Shown: positions 36,532 to 49,000 of the stretch, piece by piece
Position numbering within the stretch: position 1 is the stretch's first letter
Layout: each line of letters opens with the position of its first letter
Assembly (NCBI GenBank): GCA_029204225.1
Contig: MU831863.1
Span: 36,009 to 100,008, forward strand
DNA length: 64,000 bases
Source: Diphasiastrum complanatum
Taxonomy: Eukaryota; Streptophyta; Lycopodiopsida; Lycopodiales; Lycopodiaceae
Direction: 5' to 3'
Notes under the pieces: model-generated
The model's input: only the letters and a program-made list of their open reading frames with translations
Told to the model about the DNA's origin: nothing
Databases searched by the model: none
Program-made: the position numbers and the translations under genes

Positions 36532-39500
36532 GTTGTATGTGGAGACGGGGCGTTTCCAGGGCATCCCACATATGAGCAGACTTTGTCAGTTGTGCACTTC
36601 TGGAGAGGTGGAGTCAGAGGATCACTTTCTATTCAGGTGCCCTATCTATTATGAGATCCGAGGACGCTATCACTCTCTTTTCCAAGATTCTCCAGTCACA
36701 CTACGCTCACTCATTTCATATGCAGACCCTCATTGTGTGGCATTGATGTTGCGTGAGATGTTCTTGCTCCATAGAGATACTTGTCAGAGAGATCAGTCTG
36801 GATTACACGGATTTTCTTACTTGTCTCCCAACATCTAATAGTTATGATGCTATTTGAGTAATAGTGGATCACAGAAATGGCAATCTCTATCCCAATAAGA
36901 AGTGATGTAAAAAATGAGTACATTCATGCAATCTGCAAAAAGATCTAATGGATAATACTAGGGATTCTACGATCATGGCATGTGCAAACAAAAGCAGTGA
37001 AAGAGGCTCAAAATGGTAAAGTTGATTGTCTTTGTCTTCGTCCGAACTAGATAGCTTTTGTTTGATAATTCAAGGCATACGAATTATCCACAAGGGATGA
37101 GGATAATAGGTTCATCCAAACAAATCCTACTTTAGGTATCAAAGGACTTTGATCTACAATAAACTATGGGTGGGTGATCAGCCACAAGCTTCTTGATATT
37201 CTATCATTTATGGAACTTAATATTTGAATTCCTACAAGATTTTGTTCTCTTTCTTTGGTCATTAGGACTTCAAAACATTGCATGCAGGATCTCGCATTTC
37301 AGCTCTAGATTGTTACTTGTGGAAAAAGCCTCAAGAAAAGACGAGCAACAAACCATCAAATCTTTAGACCAGACAACATGTGAACTGCACTGCATGGCCT
37401 CAACAAAGGAACTCTACTCCACTCTTGAGTCTTCCACCATTGAGAAGCTCACAATACTTGAAGAAGAAGCTATCGAATAAATGGAGAACCCACCAAAGAC
37501 ATTTTATGCAATACTAGAGTTTCAACGCTCTGTCAAATATTCACATGAATCATAAATGAGCTGGGGTCATTATAGATGGCCAAAATTATAACATACTTAA
37601 GATTTTTTTTCTGGTCCAAACATAATTAATGAGGCCGTAAGGGAATACAACATGATAGGGTTCCATTTGTGAGTAATGTCTACAATCAAAATAACATGCA
37701 TGATGCACTTGACTTCGAGTTACAAGGAGATCTTATTAGACGAGAAGGTCGTTGAGTAACTAGTCGGAATGCCCAGCTTACAAATGACTTCAACTTTACT
37801 AAGCTGAAACGAGTAAACTACAACCAATCAGTAGCTCGATTAGCTCTAATCACCTTTCTGAATGAGCTTATCTAGCAATGCAATACTCTTTGGCCATTGA
37901 ACATGCTTCAAATGCCTAGCAGGCTAGCAGATACAAAGGTCCATATGCACATCTCCAACGTTATAAAATGTAACTTCTCTTAAATAAATGTGATCAAAAA
38001 ATGCATTTTAAATGTAGTTTCAAAACTCACTTGCAAAGCGCACAGCCACTTGCAATGCTTTCCATTGCTTTTACCACCCTTTTACAACGACCTTGTACTC
38101 GATCCTTTGCCATCGATGAGCTGTCTTGAATTTTTGTAAATCGTGTAACCTTCTTGGTAATACAGTGTGCACAGCTCCAATTAGCATCAATAGAATTGTG
38201 CAGCGCCGTACAACCTGTACTAAAAGGAATCATACTTGTACACACTTTATGATATTGAATTGGATTATTAAGTGTGCTAGTAATATGTTTCCTATAGAGA
38301 AAAAGAATATCAGACGGAAATTTTCAAGAAATTAGAATTGCAATTGCACTAGAAGATGTTTATATTCTAACTTAACTTGCTTCAAACTTGGCCATTTGAG
38401 ATACCAATATCCCAAACCTTCCTTCCAGAAGCTCAACCACTTTTTACATTTATTCAATATCCCCAAGTATTTTTCAGACTAAAAGTTTCAAAAAATCAGA
38501 ATTATAATTGCATTAAAATATGTTCAATTTACATGCATGAAACAAGTCATTTGAAAAGCAATTTCAAACCTTACTTCCAGCCTCTCCTTGCTACACCGAA
38601 ACCATCACACAAAACTCAAAGAAATGGAGGACGAGATTGAGAAGCAGAATAACAAAGCTCTTTCTTGGGTGACAATTCTCAAAAAAGGTAGTAAGCCAAG
38701 TGCCCTTATTTCTTCGATTATTTTAGTTACTCTTTCAGAAGAAAACCCTAGGGAGCAGAAAGCACTCAATATTAAAGTAGGACGCATTGCGGATACTCAA
38801 AATACTCTTAAAGAGACAAAAAGTTTCCTTGAAACTACACTTGAGCACCATACTAGAGATCTAGATTCAGCATGGAGAACAAGAAGACATCATGCTACCC
38901 TAATCAACCGTTTTGGATCCCTAGAGAGCCTTCAAGATGCTTTATGTTCTAGAGCCAAGCTATGAGGTTCTCAAATTTATATGAATGATGACCTTATGTA
39001 CATACAGGTTGAGGAGAGGCATAAAGCCTTCCAAGAAGCTAAAGTGACAGGTAGACGTGTTAACTACAAGCATGGTCGAATACGATACATTGACAATACG
39101 TCTAAAGATTCCAAGAAATAGGGAATTGGGGCGCCCTATATTGGGTCCTCATCCACGCCGCCTGTAGATTGGGGTTTGAAATTGTAACAACATACATTTA
39201 TCATCCACTGCTACTGATTTGATTGACTTCATTGGTGAGAGAGATCTAGTACTCTTCATGGAGACTCATGAGAGTCAAGAGAGAGGATTACCTACTTTTC
39301 CAAGTTACAAATGGGACTCAATCTATCAACATGAGATGAGATCCGCCAGTGGTAGAGGTTCGGGTGGGGAGACACTACACCCTATCTTCAAGTTCATCAG
39401 CCATGATGAACATTCACGATATATTTGGTTCCGCATTGATGGACATAGCATTGGTTTAGATAGGAGATCTTTGTTGTAGCTTGTTATGTCCCTCCAGTGT

Positions 39501-39966
39501 CCTCTTCTTTTGTGTAGTGTAGGGCGTTGGTTCACCTTACATTGATCTTTCCACAAATATTATCAAGTATGCAAAACGAGGTTACATCTTTCTCACTGGT
39601 GGCTTTAATGCCAGGATAACTGCACGACAGTCCAATGACTTCTGTTCTAGATGCGGCCTAGGGGTTAACATTGGGAAGACCAAGGTGATGGTCTTCAACA
39701 CTTCCAAGCAATGTTGAGTCGAATCGCGGTTCAATGAAAGAACCGCGATTCAAAAGTCCGGTTGCCCGATTCAAACCGTTTTTTTGAGGTTCGAACCATT
39801 TTCAAAAAAAAACACGTCACCTGCTAGCCCGAACATCCGTCCGCGCGCATTCCCAAAATAAAGATCCGACTCCCGAGAGACCAAATGAGAGAGAGAGAGA
39901 GAGAGTTTGAAAGTTCAAATAGGGAGGGAGGGAGGTGTAGTTATGTGGGTGTGGGTGTGGGTGTGG

Positions 39967-40006
<40 letters not shown>

Positions 40007-43000
40007 AGATTCTTAGAAGAGTGTGTTTGAGAGAGAGGGAGGTAGAGTTAGGTGTGTGTGTGCGTGTGTGCGTGCGTGGAGGGAGAGTAGGCCTTTAGGT
40101 GTGTGTGAGTGAGAAATTAGAATTTAGAAATGTTAAGTTAGAATGTTAGATGTTGATTTGGCGTGTTAGAACTTAGTAATAAGTATTAGTAGCTTAGGTT
40201 AGGTAGTTTCTTGAGATAGAAATTAGAATCTAGATCATACGAGTGAGCACTTGCTGCCGAGTCTTGACTCTTGAGGGGGGGAGAGACTACATACCATGCC
40301 GAGAGAGAAGAATCCCTTGTGGGATCATGTGACAATTGCTTCGAATTATGGCACCTCGGGCACTAAGAGGTGGACTTGTAGGTATTGTGGCAAGGACTAC
40401 ACAAAGTGGCCCCACTACAATAAAGGCAGCACACCTATTGCGCTGCATGTTATGAGATCGCAGGTTGTATGCGTTCACCGGACTCATTGATGATACTTGC
40501 AGCTCCATCTACGACTACCTCAGAGGCTGGTCCTTCGACCACAAGTTAGTGATCGTAATCAATGATTCCTAAGCTGTTATAAATCATGAGTTATTGACAA
40601 TTGTAAGTTGTTGCTAGATGCTAAATAGAAAATATTTGCATTGATGATTGTGTCATAAATTATAATTCATTGCATGTAGTATGTAATTTGACATTACTAC
40701 AATCTACAAACTACTATCACAATTTACCTATCTCCATTGTCGTAGAATCTAGATAGTAACTATTAATTTGTGGCCACTAGCAATTTGCAACAGTTCCAAC
40801 AGACTCTTCCACATCACAAGGTCAGACTCAGAGTCAAACTGATAAAGTGGCATCATTGTCACGAGGCTCTTCTCATGCCCAAAGCCGTACACAACTTAAG
40901 GGCAGGGATGTGTATGTGGCATCCTTCCACAAAAGTAACAAGGAGATAGCCAATGTGTCTATTAGGAGGTGTTTCTACATGTGCAACCTCCCCTTTCACT
41001 TGGCTGCAACCCCTGCATGGAGGGAGACGATGAGACATGTGTCTAGGATTGGTTCAAAGTGGGAGGGACCATCCATGCAGCAGTTGAGAACAACTCAATT
41101 GGTTGCTGAGCGAGACTCCGTGGATAGGGAGCTAGAGCCTATCAGGAGATAATGGGCCATGTAAATCCTGAAAACTACTTTAATGTAATATGTATTGTCA
41201 TTTAAGTTCTAACTTGAAATTCCAAGTTCGAAGTGGCAAGTGCCAAGTTCCAACTTCTATGTCTTACTTTTATATTTTCGGAATGATTGAAATAGTTAAA
41301 TTTATTGACCAATAACGTAAATTGTAAATGCAATTGACAATTGCCATCTGAAATTTGAATTTTGTGGGCAATGGGATCTTTTGAATCTGACTACTTTTTT
41401 TTTTTTCAAATCTTTGGTTGAATAGCAATTTGATTACCAAATAAATACTCGGTATGGGTGCTCTATCATATCAGCTAGTTGGACAGATACCAAGAAGCCA
41501 TACTGTAAATATATTGGTTTCTTCTTGCTTGGGCACGATGCTCCTGAGATCCATCGACACCTCAAAAGCGGGCTTAGTCTTGGATGGCCAGACATTGTTT
41601 AGATATATTGACGAGGCCATTGTTAAGGTCAGGAAAGAAAATGTTGTGCAGATATTGATTCTTGACTTTTAGTTGAGTAGTGAGAAATACAAATGAGTGA
41701 AAACCTTTTACTTAATATTTACTACTTTTCAATGTTGATTCTTGGATCATGGATGATGGATGTCCAATGTTGCATTGTTGTGCTTTGCAGGTTGTCACAG
41801 ACAAGGCAGCAAAATTGTGTTGCCATGGGGAAACTCGTAAATGATTATGGATGAGTTAAAACTACATATATGATTCAAGACTCAAGTAACAAGTTTACAT
41901 TTTGGTAATGTTCAAATTTGGAATGTTTCAATTATCAATGTTGAATGTCGAATGGAATTTGTACTCACGGTAACTCAAGAGTTACTACTTAGAAGCTAGT
42001 ACTTAGTACTTAATATTGTTTACCTGTAAGTTGTCAAAAGTTAGTACTATAATCTATTACCTGTTGATAGTTTAAAGTTAGACAATGCACATTGTATACA
42101 TTGTCATTTTCGTGAAATTCGAATCATTGAACATTTGCTAATTTACTACTAACTAGCCATGTACATGGTACATTGTAAGGAATATGTATGGTGTGACATT
42201 AATGTTTTGAAATAAATAACCCTAAAACCGATTCACAAGCCAATTCATTCCCGATTCAAGCTCTATTCAAACACGGTTCGAAAAGGCGATTCGAAAGTTA
42301 CCATAAAACATTGCTTCCAAGAGCTTTGACAGTCATCCACTGGAGATTATTTCATCCTACACTTAGGCATACTCTTTACTAGTCCTATATTTAGAATCAG
42401 ACGAGCTGCTTCTACTAGGCTTGAAAAGGGTCATGCTTTCCTTACTCAACTAGAGAGATTCTGTTTCCGTACATTTAATTGAGATGTCTCAAACTGATGT
42501 CTCAACTAAGTGTCAGCTCTTTGACATCATTGTTTCCCCTACAGCTCTACATGCAACAATAGCATGGTGCATTGGTCTTACCAGATCGGGGGAAATATTG
42601 ATGCTTATACTTGACCATGGCAATTCATTTGTTGATTACATATGAGGACCCACGCTATGTAGCCTTGATGATACGAGATATGATGTCTCTGGGACGAGAT
42701 TTACCCAAGAGCAACTTTCATTCACTAGCAGATGAGAATCACAAAGTTCTTCACTAGACGCAAGCATAGATCTATAGAGGATACAAAGAAGGATGAGATA
42801 GATATTCCTTTGAGAGAGACGCCAACTTGGAGCAGAGCAAATGATAGACGCAGCAACAACAACAACAACAGAGACACCACAGACCTCCTGCCTAGCCTCG
42901 ACATATAGCTCAACAGCACAAATTCAGAGATGTGGACACCACCATCACATCTATCACATCCCTTTTTAAGAGGGCTGACAAATAACGACGAATAGTGATA

Positions 43001-46000
43001 TATCTAGCATAGTTGCACTACGATTCTGAATCGCGGTCCAGAATCGCGATTTGGATTTTTTCCAGAATCGTTCAAAATCATGTTTTTTTTTTATTATTTT
43101 TGGGCAATATGGGTATCATATGAAAGCTCTAATAAAGAGCATTATTACTGTGTAGTTTGCCGAATGTTTCGGGTACAGGATGGTCCAGTTTAGGTGCATT
43201 AATCCATGTTGGGTTCTGTCAAGGATAAAAAATTCAAAACTAACCTCTAGCCTGTTCGTAACGATCACAGATGATTTCAGTGGGACAAAGACAGAGAACT
43301 GTAGAGAAATTGTACCTCGCATTTTGCTTCAGGGGGCATTGCCCCCCAATCCCCCCTGGACCCCCCCGACGACAGTAGCAAGGGGGGCACTCCCCCCCAC
43401 CTGCACCCCCCCAAGATAAACATGGGGTCCAAATGCACGCCGAGAAGGGCCCAATATTTATGCCCCAAACTGTATGCACATTGCACTCACATCTCCAGTA
43501 AAATGATTGCAAAAGTGATGATCATCCATAGAGTTGATAGTTTGGGCTGTAGAATTAACAATTACTGAGAACCAGAGCAAATAACAACCAAATAGCTACT
43601 GACTTTTATCTGTTTGTGACTTCTGGGAGGCAAAACGTTGGTTTGACCATTGCTCCCCTAAAAAAATTTCAGCCATAAGCTATTTTTCCAATATATATAT
43701 ATATATTAGGAAGCGGACCCTGGACGCGGACGCGTCAGGGGTGCGTCCACATCTGGACGCGTCCGCAATTTTCAAAAAAAAAAAAATTTAAAAAAAAAAT
43801 ACAAGCACTAGCCCACGCTGTCCCACATCCCCAAAGCGAAATAAAAGCAATTTATGACCCCTCCCCCCCCCCTGGAATTAATTATCTGAAGAGTGCGATA
43901 TGCTCTGATACCACTGATGATGATGAGTGAGAAATCAGGATCGCAGTCGCGAAGCTTTCGCGAAGGAACCACGACTCTCTTGCGCTCGGATGGAGTTCAG
44001 ATGCGATCGCTGGACACTGCCAACTGAATCACTCCTACAGTCCTCCAAAGTGTAGTCAAGCACTGCTGATCTACGTTTATAAAATTAATGCAGCATTCAA
44101 CATAGTTTCAACCAAGGGGCGGAATTCAAATGAACAAGAGAAAACTCAGACACACAATTAACAGCAGACGCATTTGCATTTGAGATCAGACACAACGAGA
44201 AAAACATCTATATTGATCATTCTCTGATTTCTTCAAGGACTGCATGCAAATCCACGCAGTGCGTTGGCGTGGGAGGAACGCAGTTCTCTCACGAGCAATC
44301 GTCTCGCTTTACTAGTGGACAGTTGGATCTACAGATCCTAGATAGAATTGTCTTCACATGCAGGCGGACATGTATTCTGTATTTCGTCTTGATTGCTTAC
44401 TTGCATCAGACTACTACATTATACTGTATGTGTACTCTGTTGATCTATATGTCAAGTATCATCCAGTAAGTATAGTTGCTCTATGTAAATCTAAGATTAG
44501 AGTGATTAAGCATATACAACTAATCAGGGAATTACAAGAGTGGCAGATTAGCCACGACCTAAAATGTATCTGCTGACGTCATGCCATCAGATCAGATAAC
44601 TGTACTTCTGGGTACTTGCATGATCTCGCTGGTACTCTTTGGAGCGTGGAGGGCAGGCGAAGGTTTCGTTTCCGTCGTTGGCTTTCGTTTCCATCACAGG
44701 TTCCATTTCCATCGTTGGTTTCGTTTTGGTCGTTTGCCTTCTCTCGTGCTAGACCGCAAAAGATTCTGTTAGAATTACTGGTTAATTGTAGAGGCCAGCC
44801 TGCGTGCTAGAAGGCCTATATCTATTTTTAGTGTAGGTACCTAAGTTAGTACCAATTTTGCTAGAATAGTATAGAAATCTATTTTAACCAAGTTAGCATA
44901 GATTTCTATTGTTAAGACTTCATAATTAGCATTTCAATTGCTATAGTAGTAGAATAGCTTTTGCTTCTCATTGTGGACAGCCTCTATAAGAGTAGATGGG
45001 CGCCCACCTCCATTGTTATCTCAGTTTCCAGCTTATGAAGCATAGCTTCTTGCAGTCTCTCTTCTTCTTCAGCTTGTGGTTGATGTTTTGTGTGAGCACT
45101 AATAAGATTAGTCTACTCCGATTAGAGAATCTCTTTGATTCTAACATGGTATCAGAGCCATCTCGTTAAGATCGGGATCTACGGAAGGAGAAGATCAGCA
45201 CTGCAGGTTTTACTGGTGGAGGTCGCATCTAATGGAGGTGCTATTTGGTGGAGGTTGTATCTGGTGGAGGTCACATCTGGCACAGATAGCTTCTGGAGAG
45301 GCAGATCTGAGGGAGACAACATCCATAGCAGAGGTTTCAGACAGGTCACATCTGGTGAAGGTCACAGCTGGTGCAAGTTTATCTAAGGGCAGTAGTAACT
45401 GAGGGCGGTAGAACCTGAGCAGGCTTTTCCTGAGGGCTATAGAACCTGAGCAGGTTTTTTCTGAGGGCGGTAGAACCTGAGCAGGCTTTTCTTGAGGGCA
45501 GCAGTACCTGGGCAGGTTCTCCTGAGGGCGGCAGATCTGTTGCAGGTCTTGCAGGATACAGCTGGTGCAGGCAGCTTATGAGGGCGGTAGCAACTGGTGA
45601 AGGCAGCATCTGAGCAGAAGAGATCAGACAGGTCTGATCTGAGGCAGCAGCAAACAGGACAGGTCTGATCCGGTGCAACCCGTCAAAAGTTATTGCATTC
45701 TTAGTGGAAAGCTCGTCATTTTTGAACGACAAAAATGGGGAGTCTGAATGAATCCGTTCTTCCTGAGTCAAGCAAGTTAGATGGATCTAACTACAGCTTG
45801 TGAAAGTTCAAACTTCAAATATCCTTCAGGACAAAGATTATTGGGAAATTGTCATGGGACAAAAGGTGATGGCTCATGGTCTCAATGATCAAGATAGAAG
45901 GGCATTTGAGAAACGGGTGCAACGTGCGCATCATATCATCAACTTATCTGTGAAGAATAACGTGATTCCGCTGATTAGGAATGCAATTGGGCCTAAGGAT

Positions 46001-49000
46001 GCATGGGATATCCTTAAGAACACATATGAAACGGTAAGTAAGTCTCGAGCGTTGTTCTTGAACAATAAGCTTCATACCTTGAAAATGGAATCAGAAGAAT
46101 CCATTACGGATTTTATTACCAGGGTGAATGATCTAAGAGATCAGTTGTCTTCTATAGGGGAAATTGTACTTGATAATACTCTAATACAAATTGTTTTGAA
46201 TAGCTTACCATTACAATATCAGAACTTTGTTATGACACTAAGTTTGAGGGAGAGATCGCCGACATTTGATGAGCTCAATGGTTTGCTACTTCAAGAGGAA
46301 TTACGAAGACAAAACCTGATGTCTAGAGAAGATTTCAAGGAATTGGGATTCTTTTCCAAGAATCAAGGTAAGAAGGGCAAGAAGAAAGGAGGCAAGAAGG
46401 ATCAGAAGCAGGAAGGGAAGGACAATACGGAAGAAGGAGATTGTTCCAAATCTAATCCAAAGAGAAATGGCAATTGTAATTTTTGTGGCAAGTATGGTCA
46501 TTTTGCGTTTGAGTGCAGGAAAAAGAAGGCTATCCAGGACAAGAAGAAGCAGTCAGGCAACTTCATTGAAGACGAAGACAAAAGTGAAGCTGTGGGATGC
46601 TATGAGTTATTCTCAGCTTCAACATCAGAAATCTCTGAAGATTGTTGGTATATTGATTCTGGAGCAACGCAACATATGACATCACATCGTGAGTGGTTCA
46701 CACAGTTTGATGACACTGGTGTAAATTCACATGTCAAACTTGGAGACAATTCTTCTTACGATATTAAAGGTAGAGGTACAGTGAGAGTACATTTACCTTC
46801 AGGGAATATAGGAGAAATTAAGAATGTTCTCTATGTTCCAAGCTTAAGAAAGAATTTACTTTCAGTTTCTGCCATAGCTAAACAGAATATGCAGAAGTGT
46901 CTCATCAAAGACAAAAACAAAGGTTACAAAGTTGTGGTCAAAGGACTATTGGAAGGTCGACTTTACAAACTTGATGCAACTACATTGGATCATCAGGTTT
47001 GTGCAGCTTTTGATAGTATGGAGAGCAGGATATGGCATGAAAGCTTTGGACATCTGAACTAAAAAAGCTTACAGGTTCTAAAAGACAATAATATAGTAAT
47101 AGGATAACCTAATATTGTATCTTCAGGAAAAATTTGTGAAGGATGTGTTATGGGCAAGCATCATCGTATGCAGTTTCTCAAGGATGGAGCATATAGAGCC
47201 AAGGAAATCTTGGAGCGTGTTCATACAGACTTATTCGGTCCCATGCAGACTGAGTCTATAGGGGGAGCATCCTACTTCATGATATTTGTGGATGATTTTT
47301 CCAGGAAGGTATGGATATACTTGCGTAAGTATAAGAGTCAAGCTTTTAAGTTCTGTACTCAGTTCAAATCACTTGTTGAGAAGCAGACAGGAAAGCAAAT
47401 CAAGATTCTACGTTCAGATATGGGAGGTGAATTCATATCTACAGAGTTCCAGGAATTCTGCAAAGAACATGGAATCAAGAGACAATTTGCTTCAACTGAT
47501 ACACCACAGCATCATGGAGTAGCCGAGAGAAAGAACAGGTCTATTGTGGAGAGTGCTCGAAGCATGCTACGAGGTAAGAACCTCAAGAATCATTTGTGGG
47601 GCGAAGCAGTTAGTACAGCAAACAGAAGTCCTACAAAAGCTGTTCTAAATCGAGCTCCAGAAGAAGCTTTCATAGGTATAAAACCTAAAGTGGATCATCT
47701 ACGAGTTTTTGGTTGTATAGCATATGCTCATATTCCTAAAGACAATCGTCAAAAACTTGATTCAAAGGCAATCAAGTGTTTATTCCTTGGTTATGATGAG
47801 GAAGAGAAGGCATATTGCCTTTATAATCTTACCGGTAAGAAGGTGATTATGAGCAGGGATGTTGTGTTTGAAGAAAGTGAGTCTTCTATCCTAGAAGATC
47901 ATGAGGAGGACGTATTTTCTCCTTCATCAAAAACTCCTATTATAGATGATGTTCAGGAAGATACAGGTCCATGTGATACAGCTTCTACACAAGTTATACC
48001 AAGGGTGTGTACACAGGTGGATCTTGGTAAACAAAAGGAAAGGTCAAGGGTATTTGAAACATATTCTCCTTCTACATCACCTACGAAGTTGCCAAGATGG
48101 TATTTTGAGACTATAAAAGATAGTCAAATGTTGGATGAGGGAGAATCGAGTCAACAAGGAGCTAAGAGATTGACACAGTCAAGTGGACACTATCATGAAG
48201 ATGGTGAAGAAACGCATTATGCGTTTATGGCTTCAGTGTTGGATTCTGAGGATCCTTTATTTTATGAAGATGGTGCAAAAGAACAAGTTTGGAAAACTGC
48301 TATGGATGAGGAGTTCAGTTCTATCATGAAAAACGAGACATGGGATCTTGTTGAACTTCCAGCAGGTAAGAAACCAATTGGTTGCAAGTGGATTTATAGA
48401 ACCAAGTTTAAGTCTGATGGTTCTATAGATAAGTATAAGGCCAGATTAGTAGCCAAAGGATATGCTCATAGGGAAGGGATTGACTATGAAGATACTTTCG
48501 CACCGGTTGCTAAAATGAATACTTTGAGGAGTGTTTTGGCAATTGCATCTCATTTTGAATGGGATATTCAGCAAATGGATGTCAAGAGTGCTTTCTTGAA
48601 CGGTTACCTTGAAGAAGAGGTTTATCTGGAGCAACCTCAGGGTCATGAGGTTGAAGGCAAAGAGCACTTGGTTTGCAAGTTAAAGAAAGTATTATATGGG
48701 TTGAAACAAGCACCTAGAGCATGGTATACACGTATCAACAATTATTTTTTGAAACAGAATTTTCATAGAAGCATGTCAGAGTCAACGTTTTATATTATGA
48801 AAGATTTGGATGACATAGTCATTATTGTTCTTTATGTAGATGATCTTATTATCACAGGGTCAAATAAGTCACTAATAGAGAAGATAAAGAACAATCTTTC
48901 ACAGGAGTTTGATATGAAAGATTTAGAGAGACTTCAATATTGTTTGGGTATTGAAGTTTGGAGATCAAAGGAAAGTCTTTTCATATCACAAGCAAAGTAT

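Larger units (their letters stand above)
39709..42313 (+). mobile_element. hAT element with TIRs and 8-bp TSD, 2,605 bp
   Basis: The ends are CAATGTTGAGTCGAATCGCG and, reversed, CAATGTTTTATGGTAACTTT. They share a 7-bp TIR, CAATGTT. Flanks are CTTCCAAG at 39701-39708 and 42314-42321, an exact 8-bp target-site duplication as hAT transposases make. Removing the element and one duplication restores the LINE reading (NTSK then SFDS). It carries BED-finger and partial transposase exons but not the C-terminal dimerisation domain. Subterminal GATTCGAA/CGCGGTTC words are present at both ends. Confidence 0.9.
38588..43000 (+). mobile_element. LINE (ORF1, endonuclease, RT end) interrupted by a hAT
   Basis: ORF1-like protein at 38588-38965 continuing to about 39118. 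An endonuclease-like start at 39219-39480. Then a jump to the end of the RT ([15 protein letters not shown], 39666-39708), the hAT insertion, and resumption of RT at 42314. The 3' end at about 42720-43000 has a CAA run (42851-42870). Most of the RT is deleted between 39540 and 39650. Confidence 0.75.

Noticed and set aside
43240-43512. Gly/Cys-rich minus ORFs
   Set aside because: They result from the C-run block; the frames carry no motif.
45379-45771. 130-aa minus ORF with repeated Pro-Ser-Gly units
   Set aside because: It is the antisense of the tandem repeats in the copia leader.
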